DNA from: Deltaproteobacteria bacterium
GTDB lineage: Bacteria; Desulfobacterota; Desulfobacteria; Desulfobacterales; B30-G6
NCBI GenBank assembly: GCA_022340465.1
Contig: JAJDNW010000020.1
Span: forward strand, 1-64,000
Length of the DNA: 64,000 nt
Direction of reading: 5' to 3'
Part shown: positions 26,784-35,304 of the stretch, one piece after another
Layout: every line of letters begins with the position of its first letter
How positions within the stretch are numbered: the stretch's first letter is position 1
Program-made: the position numbers and the translations under genes
The notes under the pieces: generated by a model
The model's input: the letters and a program-made list of their open reading frames with translations, nothing else
What the model was told of the DNA's origin: nothing
Databases searched by the model: none

Positions 26784-27707
26784 GTGACTGATAACCATGC
26801 GGAACAATCGCCGGTAAAACCTAAAATATGGGCCGTCGGTGGCGGAAAAGGAGGGGTCGGGAAAAGTGTTCTCAGCTCGCTTTTTGCGCTTTGGCTGGCA
26901 CAGATAGGCAAACGCACCATCATCGTCGACGTGGACCTGGGCGGCGCCAATATCCACACGCTGCTGGGGATCAAAAGCCCCACCCACACGATTAACGACT
27001 TCATAACCAAAAAAGTCGGCAGCCTGGGAGATATCTGCATCGAAACAGGCGTGCCCAACCTGCGCCTGCTCAGCGGTGCGAGTGAAATTCTCTCGCTGGC
27101 CAATCTCCAATTTGCCCAGAAAGTGAAAATCATTCAGGGCATCGGGCAGTTGGATGCCGAGTATGTGGTTCTGGACTTGGGGGCGGGAACGTCCTTCAAT
27201 GTCCTCGATTTTTTTCTGATTGCCCACCGGCAGATTGTCATGCTCACCCCCCAACCCATATCCATTCAGAATTCCTACGCCTTCGTCCGCAACGCCGTGT
27301 ATCGGAAATTGAGCCGTCTCACGAGCCAGAAACCGGGTATGCTGTCCATCATCAAATCGGCCATGGATCCCAAAAACGAATTGAACGTGAGAACCGTCAA
27401 AGAGTTGTTTCGGGTTATCCGGGACGACGGGGGAGCCGAAGCAGCGGATTTTCTAAAGGGAGAACTGGCTACGATCCGCCCGGCGCTGGTGACCAATATG
27501 GTCCGCAGCCGCAGGGACAACAACGCCGGCAGCATCATCCGGCTGGTTTCGGAGAAATATTTGATGATCGAACCCGTGGATATGGGGGGCGTCGTTTACG
27601 ACAAGCGGCTGAATTCGCTCGTATCGAGCATGACACCGCTCTCGCAGATCGACAGGTCGAGCGAAGCCTTTGCCGGGGTGCACGAGATAACGTCAAAACT
27701 GCTGTGA
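26784..27707 (+). CDS. MinD/ParA-family (FlhG-like) P-loop ATPase
   Basis: A 307-residue deviant-Walker ATPase. The motif GGGKGGVGKS is at residues 19-28, the switch segment DVDLGGANIHTLLG resembles FlhG and MinD, and DLGAGTSFNVLDFF is the Walker B region. Relatives position flagella, pili, chemoreceptors or the division site. The usual amphipathic C-terminal membrane helix of MinD is not obvious, and no flagellar genes are near. The start is GTG at 26784, with AAAGGA eight bases upstream and only 4 bp after the PilZ gene stop. Confidence 0.88.
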   Translation: MTDNHAEQSPVKPKIWAVGGGKGGVGKSVLSSLFALWLAQIGKRTIIVDVDLGGANIHTLLGIKSPTHTINDFITKKVGSLGDICIETGVPNLRLLSGASEILSLANLQFAQKVKIIQGIGQLDAEYVVLDLGAGTSFNVLDFFLIAHRQIVMLTPQPISIQNSYAFVRNAVYRKLSRLTSQKPGMLSIIKSAMDPKNELNVRTVKELFRVIRDDGGAEAADFLKGELATIRPALVTNMVRSRRDNNAGSIIRLVSEKYLMIEPVDMGGVVYDKRLNSLVSSMTPLSQIDRSSEAFAGVHEITSKLL

Positions 27708-27740
27708 AAAACATGCTTTGAACTCACAATTGAAAAATTC

Positions 27741-27780
27741 CCACCCCGGATAAACCGGAAAAGATAAAGATCATTATCTA
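27741..27780. repeat. GATAAACCGGAAAAGATAAAG dispersed repeat, copy A
   Basis: Contains CCGGATAAACCGGAAAAGAT followed by AAAGATCAT. The same phrase occurs inverted at 37111-37168 and direct, with two changes, at 45657-45715. The surrounding gap (27708-27977) holds no gene I can support. Confidence 0.55.
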
Positions 27781-27977
27781 TTGCTTGTCATGTTGTTTTA
27801 AAACCGTGGGGCCAACCTATCGGTATGGTGTCCTTGAACATCTCGAAGCGATGGTTTTAAAGCCCGGCGGTTCTTATACCCATTGCCATAAGTATGTTCC
27901 GATTGAAACTCGAAATAGGGGCTGTCCGGAACCATTTTCCGGCAACCACTAAAGACGGCATCGGGAAAAGCCGACGC

Positions 27978-29294
27978 TTACAATACCCCGCGGTTCTGCC
28001 TTTCCCAGTAGCGCCGGTACACCACATTCTCACGCTTGTCGACCGCAGCGGCCCCGACGCGTTCGATCCATTCACGCGTCATTTTCCTGGCCTTTTCGAA
28101 GGCGGTCCTTGACACCTCCCACCTGGCTTCCGGCGTTGCGGAAGCAGCCTGTTCCACAAACCGTCCCTCCAAAAGGTCTCGTTCGCGCTTGTAGAGGGCT
28201 ATTCTGTTGTTATAATCTTCGATGACCAGCCGGTGCAAATTTTCATGGAACCACCACAGGCTCTTGGCGTCATAAACGGCGCCGGGTGCCGGCCCGATGT
28301 CGGGCAGGCCGCATTCGTCGATCCAGACCGGCTTGAAAATGCCGGTGCAGGGCGCCGAGGTCCCGGTAACCCATACCGTTTGCCGCGTCGCTTTGAGATG
28401 GGCGACGAGGGAGCCCGTCGTCTGGGCCGCATCTCTGGAAAACGGGTTGGCGGCATGCGCACACAACCGGTCGAGGAACAGGTGGGCGCCCGGCCGATAC
28501 GTCGTATCCGGGCCGTGGTCCCGCAGGATGCGCATGGCCATGCCGGGAGCGACGGATTTGGCCCGCCGGCTCATCAGATGCATGGCGCGCGACCGACGCT
28601 TCCCGCTGGCGGAAAAGGTGGTGTAAAACCAGTCTGCGTAGCATTTGGCGAAATGAAACGTGGTCCTTTTTTTCAGCCACCCCTTCTTCCTGGCAACGGA
28701 AATCAGGTCCGGATGCCCCTCGTCATAGGTTTCACCGATGGTCAGTCCGTTGCTGATGCTGTATCGGCTTTTCACCCTCAAGGCGGCCCACAAGGGGCCT
28801 GCCGTTTCCAAGACCCAGGCCCTTTGTGCATCGGCGATGATATAACTGTTGTGATAGAAAAGGCCCTTGTTTTTGTACCCGCACGCCCCCCCCTGCCCGT
28901 GGTCGGCAAGAAGCTGCACCATCACCTCCAGGGCCCTGTCCGCCGTTCCCGAGCGTTCGAGCGCGAGCCGCAGGATGTCCATTCCCGTCAGGCCGCCGTT
29001 CCGTTCCCGGGGCATTTTGGTAAAAACGGCCTCGTTGCCGATAACCACCCCTTTTTCGTTGGCGCCCATTTCGGCCCCCCACATCCAGAACGGTCTTGAA
29101 ATAACGGTCGCAAGCGTCTCCTGGACCTGGGGAACCTCGATGTAGGTGCACGTCGCCTGTTCGCCCTTTGGGTGTGCGGCGGCCGGGTGATATTCCAGGG
29201 ACTGGGCTTCATTGGGTTCACGGTCGCTGTTTTTGCCGAACAGTACCGAACCGTCCGTCGTGCTGTCCGGCATGATGATGAAAGTGTCACACAT
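27978..29294 (-). CDS. secernin/C69-type Ntn-hydrolase (dipeptidase family)
   Basis: A 438-residue protein of the peptidase C69/U34-secernin group. The sequence begins Met-Cys-Asp-Thr, so Cys2 becomes the N-terminal nucleophile after Met removal, as expected for this Ntn-hydrolase fold. SVLFGKNSDREPNE is the family signature. Members hydrolyse dipeptides or small amides; the true substrate is unknown. GGAAGACAGG precedes the ATG. It lies downstream of a kinase-like gene and a class III aminotransferase on the same strand, hinting at amino-compound metabolism. Confidence 0.85.
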   Translation of the reverse strand: MCDTFIIMPDSTTDGSVLFGKNSDREPNEAQSLEYHPAAAHPKGEQATCTYIEVPQVQETLATVISRPFWMWGAEMGANEKGVVIGNEAVFTKMPRERNGGLTGMDILRLALERSGTADRALEVMVQLLADHGQGGACGYKNKGLFYHNSYIIADAQRAWVLETAGPLWAALRVKSRYSISNGLTIGETYDEGHPDLISVARKKGWLKKRTTFHFAKCYADWFYTTFSASGKRRSRAMHLMSRRAKSVAPGMAMRILRDHGPDTTYRPGAHLFLDRLCAHAANPFSRDAAQTTGSLVAHLKATRQTVWVTGTSAPCTGIFKPVWIDECGLPDIGPAPGAVYDAKSLWWFHENLHRLVIEDYNNRIALYKRERDLLEGRFVEQAASATPEARWEVSRTAFEKARKMTREWIERVGAAAVDKRENVVYRRYWERQNRGVL

Positions 29295-29403
29295 ACCTGT
29301 CTTCCGCGTGTTTTGTTTAGTATTTCGTGTTTCGTGTTTGGTGTTTCGTGGCTAATGATACTTGATCATTGGACATTGGAACCCTCGAGCCCTTTTTGTC
29401 CAA

Positions 29404-30327
29404 TCAGCGCACAATCTTCCCCGGCAGAATGAATTCGTACCTTTTGCGCATCAGTTTGGTCGTCAGCCAGCGGTCCACACGCCGGAAAGCGGAAAAAAGC
29501 ATCCAGATCATTCTGTCTTCCCGGTAGTACTTTTCGATCGCTTTTTCCGTCAACGGCTTCTGCTCAACGTCAAGATAGCCGTTGAAGACGTCAATCGTGC
29601 CGGGAATCAGATCCGGGCACTGTTCCTTGTAGAGATTGGCGGCAATGTCAATAAATACCATCCTCAAGTCATAGTAACGGTTCATGACGTCGTCCAGAAA
29701 CAGCCACCGCAGTATCCATCGTAAAAAAAGCGGCGCACTTTTCAGCAGCGGCTCCGGATCCATTTGTTCGATTCCCCCCAACCTGAATAACGGCGTGCTG
29801 GTGTCGATATAGGTCAACCCGGCTTCTTTTTCGCCGCCCGTGCGAACCCAGTTGGAAATCTGGCCATCGAGTGCCAGCTCGACCTCGGGTGTGGAAGCGG
29901 CATTAAAACGCCACACCCCGTCGACTGCCCGGGCCACCTGCTCCATCAACGCGTAGCAAGCATCCCTTTCAAGGTTGTGAACGAGCTTGTGAGCGAACCG
30001 TTCCGCAGGCAGCCATTCCTGGGCGATATAGACCACCACCGGGCGGCCGGGAACAGGCACAACGGCCGTATCGTGTTCGGGAAGATTCAGACCGGCATCC
30101 CGAAGAAGCCTGCAGTAGTGCCGATACACGCTGACATACGTTTCGGCCGAAGACCTGTCCGAAAACAAGGGCATGCGTTTGTACGCGGTTCTTTCATCGC
30201 CCTCGATTTTGAATATCGCAGAGATTTCACCGTAGCCCAGTAGCGTTGCCGGGACCCTCGATCGTTCTATTTGCTGGGGGTCCAGGCCGGCCTCGAAACG
30301 CGTTAATAGCTCCGTATCAATTTTCAT
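29404..30327 (-). CDS. uncharacterised protein, possibly kinase-like
   Basis: A 307-residue soluble protein that I do not recognise with certainty. The order of elements resembles an aminoglycoside-kinase fold: a beta-rich N-lobe (LLGYGEISAIFKIEGDERTAYKRMP, with a candidate ATP-site Lys), then LALDGQISNWV where such kinases have HGD...N, then LTYIDTSTP where the metal-binding Asp sits. I think it may belong to DUF6206, but this is from memory. It lies 52 bp from the aminotransferase stop and 109 bp before the secernin gene, so co-transcription is likely. Confidence 0.65.
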   Translation of the reverse strand: MKIDTELLTRFEAGLDPQQIERSRVPATLLGYGEISAIFKIEGDERTAYKRMPLFSDRSSAETYVSVYRHYCRLLRDAGLNLPEHDTAVVPVPGRPVVVYIAQEWLPAERFAHKLVHNLERDACYALMEQVARAVDGVWRFNAASTPEVELALDGQISNWVRTGGEKEAGLTYIDTSTPLFRLGGIEQMDPEPLLKSAPLFLRWILRWLFLDDVMNRYYDLRMVFIDIAANLYKEQCPDLIPGTIDVFNGYLDVEQKPLTEKAIEKYYREDRMIWMLFSAFRRVDRWLTTKLMRKRYEFILPGKIVR

Positions 30328-30379
30328 CCGCTGTTAATTCTTTCCAAATATGTTGTGCCTGTATTCTTACTAGTCGTAA

Positions 30380-31633
30380 TTAACGATTGTCTAAAACGAA
30401 ATCCCTTGCCTGGGAAACGGCCTTTTCCAGCCTTTCGGCAACCCACGGCACACGTTCCCTCTCCATGATCAACGGCGGCAGCAGTTGACACACGGAGGGG
30501 TCATTGTTGGCATACACCATCAGCAGGTCGTTGTCGTAGGCGGTTTTACTGACCACCTGCCCGGATATCTCCCCTGCGAACACCAGACCCATCATCAGGC
30601 CGAGCTGCCGGAAACCGATTAAAAAATCCGCGTATTTCTGCTGAAGGACGGCCACGCACCGCCGGAATTCCCCGGCCAGTTCGACGACCCTGTCCAGGAA
30701 GGCCGGATCGGAAGAAATCTCCAGCACGCGTCCGGCAACACAGCACCCCGGTTCGGCTCCGCCAAAGGTGGAGATATGCACGAAAGGATCCTTGTGGAAT
30801 ATCCGCTCCAACGGCTGCCGCAACACAGTGGCCGTTATGGGATACAACCCGCCGGACAGTCCCTTGCCAAGCACGACGATGTCCGGAACCACATCGAAGT
30901 GTTCAAATCCCCAGAGGCGTCCTGTTCTGCCCAGCCCGGTCTGCACCTCATCGAGAATGAGCAGCGCCCCTTTGCGGGTGCACAGTTCCCGCACGCCGGA
31001 CATGTATTCTCTGCCGGGAACGACCACGCCCATCGTCGCCGGCACGGTTTCGAGAATGACGGCAGCTGTATCAGGCCCCACGGCCGCTTCCATACAGTCC
31101 AGGTCGCCGAACGGAACCTGTTCGAACCCGGTGGAAGTCACGCCGAAAGGATCCCTGTACCGGGGATCGCCTGCGGCCAGAGCAAGCCCGGTATGGCCGT
31201 GATAGCCCCCTTTCGCCGAAACGACTTTCCCGCGCCCCTGCCAGGCCCGGGCAACCTTTATCGCCAAATCAATCGCTTCCCCTCCGGAAACGCCGAACAC
31301 CGTGTAATTCAGATCGGCCGGCATGCACCCGGCGATTTTCTCCGCAAGTTCGCCCCGTACGCGGCTCATGAGATGATGGTTGCCGATGTCGAACTCGTCA
31401 AGGCTTTGCTTTAAAAGTTCTATCAACTCGGGGTTTCGGTGGCCCAGGTTGAAGACGCCGCCGTTGCAGTGCAAATTGAACAGTTTTTTGCGGCCGTCCA
31501 TATCCGCCAGAAAGGCCCCCTCCCTGTCCCCCATGACCAGGTCCATCCCCAAATTGATGAAAAAATCTGCTTTGCCGGAGGAAACATGGTTCCGAAAGCG
31601 TCCTATGGCCGCCTCTTTCTCTTCGGTATGCAT
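30380..31633 (-). CDS. class III PLP-dependent aminotransferase
   Basis: A 417-residue aminotransferase of the omega-amino/acetylornithine/GABA type. The class III signature LLILDEVQTGLGRTG is present and ends in VLGKGLSGG, where the Lys forms the Schiff base with PLP. GGVFNLGHRNPEL and GGEAIDLAIKVAR are typical. The amino donor is unknown. It is followed by a kinase-like gene and a secernin-type hydrolase, which suggests a small catabolic or modification pathway. AGAGGGG lies about 13 bases upstream of the ATG. Confidence 0.9.
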   Translation of the reverse strand: MHTEEKEAAIGRFRNHVSSGKADFFINLGMDLVMGDREGAFLADMDGRKKLFNLHCNGGVFNLGHRNPELIELLKQSLDEFDIGNHHLMSRVRGELAEKIAGCMPADLNYTVFGVSGGEAIDLAIKVARAWQGRGKVVSAKGGYHGHTGLALAAGDPRYRDPFGVTSTGFEQVPFGDLDCMEAAVGPDTAAVILETVPATMGVVVPGREYMSGVRELCTRKGALLILDEVQTGLGRTGRLWGFEHFDVVPDIVVLGKGLSGGLYPITATVLRQPLERIFHKDPFVHISTFGGAEPGCCVAGRVLEISSDPAFLDRVVELAGEFRRCVAVLQQKYADFLIGFRQLGLMMGLVFAGEISGQVVSKTAYDNDLLMVYANNDPSVCQLLPPLIMERERVPWVAERLEKAVSQARDFVLDNR

Positions 31634-31686
31634 GTGCTGTTTTCCCCTCTTTGAATTCCCGTCATCTATGGTTGTTCACTGGGCGT

Positions 31687-31741
31687 AATTGAACACTCCC
31701 CGCAGCAAGCTGCGGGGAATGCGCTCGCCATCTCGGTTCAA
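31687..31741. repeat. 55-bp derivative of the REPIN-like element
   Basis: Shares both ends of the 121-bp element (AATTGAACACTCCCCGCAG ... GAATGCGCTCGCCATCTCGG, ending TTCAA) but lacks 66 internal bases. The two original hairpins are reduced to one perfect stem: CCCCGCAG / CTGCGGGG (31698-31717). Confidence 0.85.
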
Positions 31742-31822
31742 TTGGCTGTCATTCATTGTCGCCAATTGCTTCTCGCCAATAACTGCAATGAATTATGCCG
31801 AAGGCAAATTACGCACCCGCAA

Positions 31823-33916
31823 CTACCGCCCGATCGCATTCAACACCAGGGTAATGGGCCGATCCTCCTCACTCTTGCCGGCAAAGCGGATGGGGCCCGG
31901 TTTTCTGAAGTGATCTTCACCGGGGGCGGCGGCCAGCCACTCCTCACGGCATGCCCTGGCCACTCTGAATGCATTGGAATCGATATCGACGATGCTTTTT
32001 TCTATCACCAGCTCCAGCTTTCCCTTGCGCTCTTCAAGATGCATCAGGGGGGCTATGGGAATGCCGATGGGCTCCCACGCGGAAAATTCCTTTTCCAGAT
32101 TCCTGATTGCCGCCATCTGGCCGGTGGCCCCATCGGCTATCAGGTTGAACACGGTCAATCCCAGATTATAGGTGTATATGCAGTCGAAGCGCGTGGGGTC
32201 GCTCCCCCGCCCGTCGTAGCCGTAAAAGTGAGTCTGGGTTTTGAATTCCGGAACGGACTTCTTGTAAATCTTGCGGACAGCATCGGGAATGGATTCGTTC
32301 TTATCCAGTAAATTGGCCGCTTCCAGCTCCTGCGTCAGGGTCTTGACGGATATGATCGATTCTTTGACCAGAAGATAAGGGGCGTCGCCATAATTTGCAA
32401 ACAGGACCGGCCCGAACAGATCAGGCTCGAGCCCCCCCCTGCGCAGGGTCTTTCGATAGTATTTCTCCTCGATGCCGTTTTTATAGCGCCCCTGCTCTTT
32501 TAAGATATCCAGGTAATCCCTGACCATCCCCATGATTACCTTGTCGGTCTCCACCTGTGAAAACTGGAAATTGCCGTGACTGTCCCTTTCCGTCAGCAGT
32601 CCCTCCTGAAAGAACAAAGGGAGGTCATTGAAAAGATCTTCGTCCCGGCGGTTCCAGACCATAATCTTGTCTTCCTCTTCCGACTGCCTGGCCATCCGTC
32701 TTAAAAATTCGAGTTTGTCCTCCAGAAAAGGGTGGGTTTTGTGAAAATCCCGGTCATGGGTCGCATTGAAATCGGCGATAATGGTGTTCAACTTGAGGAT
32801 GAACACCTGAATTTCGTTGACGAATTCCAGAATGCCTTCCGGAATGACGATCACACCGTATTTTTTGCCTGCCGCGGCGCGTTTTACGATGCCGTTGCAT
32901 ATCACCCGCGAAAGGTGCCTGAGGGTAATACCATAAGCGCTGTAGTCGGTCGCATTCCCTGAAACCGCCCGTTCCAGCCGGCGCCGGTCCGTGTAGTCGG
33001 CCAGGTCCTCGCCGATGAGCGTCATGCTGGCATGGGTCTGCAGGGCGACTTCGAGAGCCAGGTGGCTGGCAACGCGGCCCATGACCTTGCAGATGTGCCA
33101 GTACTTCACGTCGGAACTGCAATCCGTGCACAGGTTGCCGATGGCATTGGAAAAGGCCCTCGCGGCCGTGTGGAATCCAAAGCTCATGGCGCACAGCACC
33201 TTTCCGTTGCTGTCCCTGACCTGGATATCGCCGTCAATGGTTTTGGGAACGCCGATCACCTGTATGCCGTCCGCCGCCATCGCCTGGGCCAGGAAAGCCG
33301 CGTTGGTATTGGAATCGTCCCCGCCCACGACGACCAGAGCGTCCAGGCTCAGCTTCCGGCAGGTCTCGCGGGACAGGGCCATTTTTTCGCTGGTATCGAT
33401 CTTGGTCCGACCCGTCTTTATCATGGTGAAACCGCCCAGGTTCCGGTAGGCATCGACCATTTCCCCGGTGATTTCGACCACCTCGCTCTCGATGATGCCG
33501 TCCGGTCCCAGCAAGAAACCCATGACGGCATTTTCCGGGTTGGCCCGCTTGGCGGCGTCATAAATGCCGGCAATGACATTGTGGCCGCCGGGCGCCGGCC
33601 CTCCCGAAAAAACGATCCCGATCCTGCGCCGACGGCGATATTTTTTTTCGTCTTCACCGCCCGGCTTGTCCTTTCCCACGATGCGTTGCACCTGGTTGCC
33701 GATAATATCCGGCAGCTGTTTCCGTGCCTCGCGATCGATCTCGAAACAATAGGCGTCATCCGCCTCGAGTCCGGTCACCGTCGAGGTGAATACCTCACAC
33801 ATGGGCGGTCTGTAGGCGGTTCTTTCGACAAATTCGGCGTTTACCTTGTCGACTGCCCGGACGACTTCGGGGTGGGCCATTAATTTTTCCGTGGACAACG
33901 CTTCGGGAATGGTCAT
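31823..33916 (-). CDS. pfp: diphosphate--fructose-6-phosphate 1-phosphotransferase (PPi-PFK)
   Basis: A 697-residue long-clade phosphofructokinase that reversibly phosphorylates fructose 6-phosphate using pyrophosphate. Residues 99-112 carry the GGPAPGG phosphate loop. GGDDSNT (198-204) has Asp where ATP-dependent enzymes have Gly, the diagnostic change for PPi use. PKTIDGD (224-230) holds the catalytic Asp pair, and VMGRVASHLAL matches the substrate-binding helix. GGAGG precedes the ATG at 33916. Reversible PPi-PFK fits an anaerobe running gluconeogenesis, together with the PPDK-like and GAPDH genes elsewhere in the window. Confidence 0.94.
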   Translation of the reverse strand: MTIPEALSTEKLMAHPEVVRAVDKVNAEFVERTAYRPPMCEVFTSTVTGLEADDAYCFEIDREARKQLPDIIGNQVQRIVGKDKPGGEDEKKYRRRRRIGIVFSGGPAPGGHNVIAGIYDAAKRANPENAVMGFLLGPDGIIESEVVEITGEMVDAYRNLGGFTMIKTGRTKIDTSEKMALSRETCRKLSLDALVVVGGDDSNTNAAFLAQAMAADGIQVIGVPKTIDGDIQVRDSNGKVLCAMSFGFHTAARAFSNAIGNLCTDCSSDVKYWHICKVMGRVASHLALEVALQTHASMTLIGEDLADYTDRRRLERAVSGNATDYSAYGITLRHLSRVICNGIVKRAAAGKKYGVIVIPEGILEFVNEIQVFILKLNTIIADFNATHDRDFHKTHPFLEDKLEFLRRMARQSEEEDKIMVWNRRDEDLFNDLPLFFQEGLLTERDSHGNFQFSQVETDKVIMGMVRDYLDILKEQGRYKNGIEEKYYRKTLRRGGLEPDLFGPVLFANYGDAPYLLVKESIISVKTLTQELEAANLLDKNESIPDAVRKIYKKSVPEFKTQTHFYGYDGRGSDPTRFDCIYTYNLGLTVFNLIADGATGQMAAIRNLEKEFSAWEPIGIPIAPLMHLEERKGKLELVIEKSIVDIDSNAFRVARACREEWLAAAPGEDHFRKPGPIRFAGKSEEDRPITLVLNAIGR

Positions 33917-34236
33917 ACTCGAACCTCCGTTTCATAAAAAATTGTGTTCGGTGACTATAAAATATCGGGCAACCATTTACAATATCTCATATAACCTTCG
34001 GCAAAACAACGAGTCCCCGGGTTCAATTCAGGGCGCCGATATTCGAAATGCCGGAGGTTATCGATCGGTTGTACCGAAGCAGATTCACGTCAACCGCTAT
34101 AAAAGGTTTACAATACCGATATTATAGTATAATGGTTAATTTTGTTTTGGCACGAGACATCAGTTCCTTTAACTGTGCTTAAGTTGAAATCAGGTTCTGG
34201 TCATTCCAAAATCCCAAAAACGTAAGGAGGCGAAAC
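33917..34236. other. divergent promoter region between pfp and the ABC importer
   Basis: About 320 bp with no coding potential that I can support. It is AT-richer than the genes and contains the promoter-like pair listed at 34107-34133. Confidence 0.5.
34107..34133 (+). promoter_or_regulatory. candidate sigma-70 promoter for the ABC importer
   Basis: TTTACA (34107-34112) and TATAAT (34128-34133) are separated by 15 bases, slightly short of the ideal 17. It lies about 100 bp before the substrate-binding protein gene. Confidence 0.4.
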
Positions 34237-35064
34237 ATGAAGAGAGGATTATTGACGGGGCTTTTTGCCATTGCCGTGCTGGGGCTCATTTTTTCAACAG
34301 CGGTATTCGGTGCGGACATCGAGCTGGCAAAAAAATCGACGGTCGAAAAGGTCCTGAAAAGGGGTGAACTGCGCGTTGGATTCGAATCCGGCTACGTTCC
34401 GTTTGAAATGACCGCCAAAACCGGCAAGTTCATCGGTTTCGATATGGACTTCGGCCGCCAGTTGGCCAAGGCCATGGGCGTCAAGTTCGTACCGGTCAAC
34501 ATTGCCTGGGACGGTATCATTGCCGGACTCGTGACGGACAAGTTCGACATCATCATGGGCGGCATGACGATCACCCAGGAAAGAAACCTCAAAATCAACT
34601 TTGCCAACCCCTACATCGTCGTCGGGCAGACCATCCTGTTGAATAAAAAACACGAAGGTAAAGTCCTTTCCTACAAAGACCTGAACGACCCGAAATACAT
34701 CCTGACTTCCAGGTTGGGAACCACCGGTGAGCAAGCCATTAAAAAATACATCCCCAAAGCAACCTACAAGGCTTTTGAAAGCGAAAGCGAAGCCGCCCTG
34801 GAAGTCATCAACGGCAAGGCCGATGCCATGGTCTACGATCTGCCCTTCTGCGGCTACATGTACGGCAGCCAGGGCAAAGGCAAGACGGTTTTCCTGAACA
34901 AGCCCTTCACCTACGAACCGCTGGCCTGGGCCATCAACAAAGGCGACCCCGACTTCCTCAATTTCCTGAACAATTTCCTCAGGCAGAGCAAGGGGGATGG
35001 GTTCTATGAAAAAGTCTACAACAAATGGATCATCGGTTCGGACTGGAAAAAAGAGCTCGAGTAA
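34237..35064 (+). CDS. polar amino-acid ABC transporter, substrate-binding protein
   Basis: A 275-residue periplasmic solute-binding protein of family 3. A signal peptide covers residues 1-25 (MKRGLLTGLFAIAVLG, ending near AVFGAD). GELRVGFESGYVPFEM and GFDMDFGRQLAKAMG are typical of amino-acid binders of the HisJ/GlnH kind. TAAGGAGG provides a strong ribosome-binding site. The cognate permease and ATPase follow. A strong hairpin lies between this gene and the permease gene and may favour higher expression of the binding protein. Confidence 0.93.
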   Translation: MKRGLLTGLFAIAVLGLIFSTAVFGADIELAKKSTVEKVLKRGELRVGFESGYVPFEMTAKTGKFIGFDMDFGRQLAKAMGVKFVPVNIAWDGIIAGLVTDKFDIIMGGMTITQERNLKINFANPYIVVGQTILLNKKHEGKVLSYKDLNDPKYILTSRLGTTGEQAIKKYIPKATYKAFESESEAALEVINGKADAMVYDLPFCGYMYGSQGKGKTVFLNKPFTYEPLAWAINKGDPDFLNFLNNFLRQSKGDGFYEKVYNKWIIGSDWKKELE

Positions 35065-35166
35065 TAACTGCCAGCAATTTTCCCTCACAGTTGCACAAAC
35101 GACATGGGCAACCTGTCTATTTGCAACGTCGAGGTATTGGGCGTTAATTTTGCTGACGCCCTGAAT

Positions 35167-35206
35167 AAGGCCGGCTGATCCCGTATGAACGAGATCGGCC
35201 GGCCTT
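35167..35206 (+). terminator. intercistronic hairpin between binding protein and permease
   Basis: AAGGCCGGCTGATC (35167-35180) pairs with GATCGGCCGGCCTT (35193-35206): 14 bp with one mismatch and a 12-base loop. There is no T-run, so it probably stabilises or partly terminates the message, as in other binding-protein operons. Confidence 0.65.
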
Positions 35207-35304
35207 GTGGCATTTGGGGAATGTAGCCCGCGGCCGGTCGAACGACCCGAGATGGACCGCCGCCCATTTTTAGCCCTTAGCCCTGAAATTCAAAACGTGG
35301 CACC

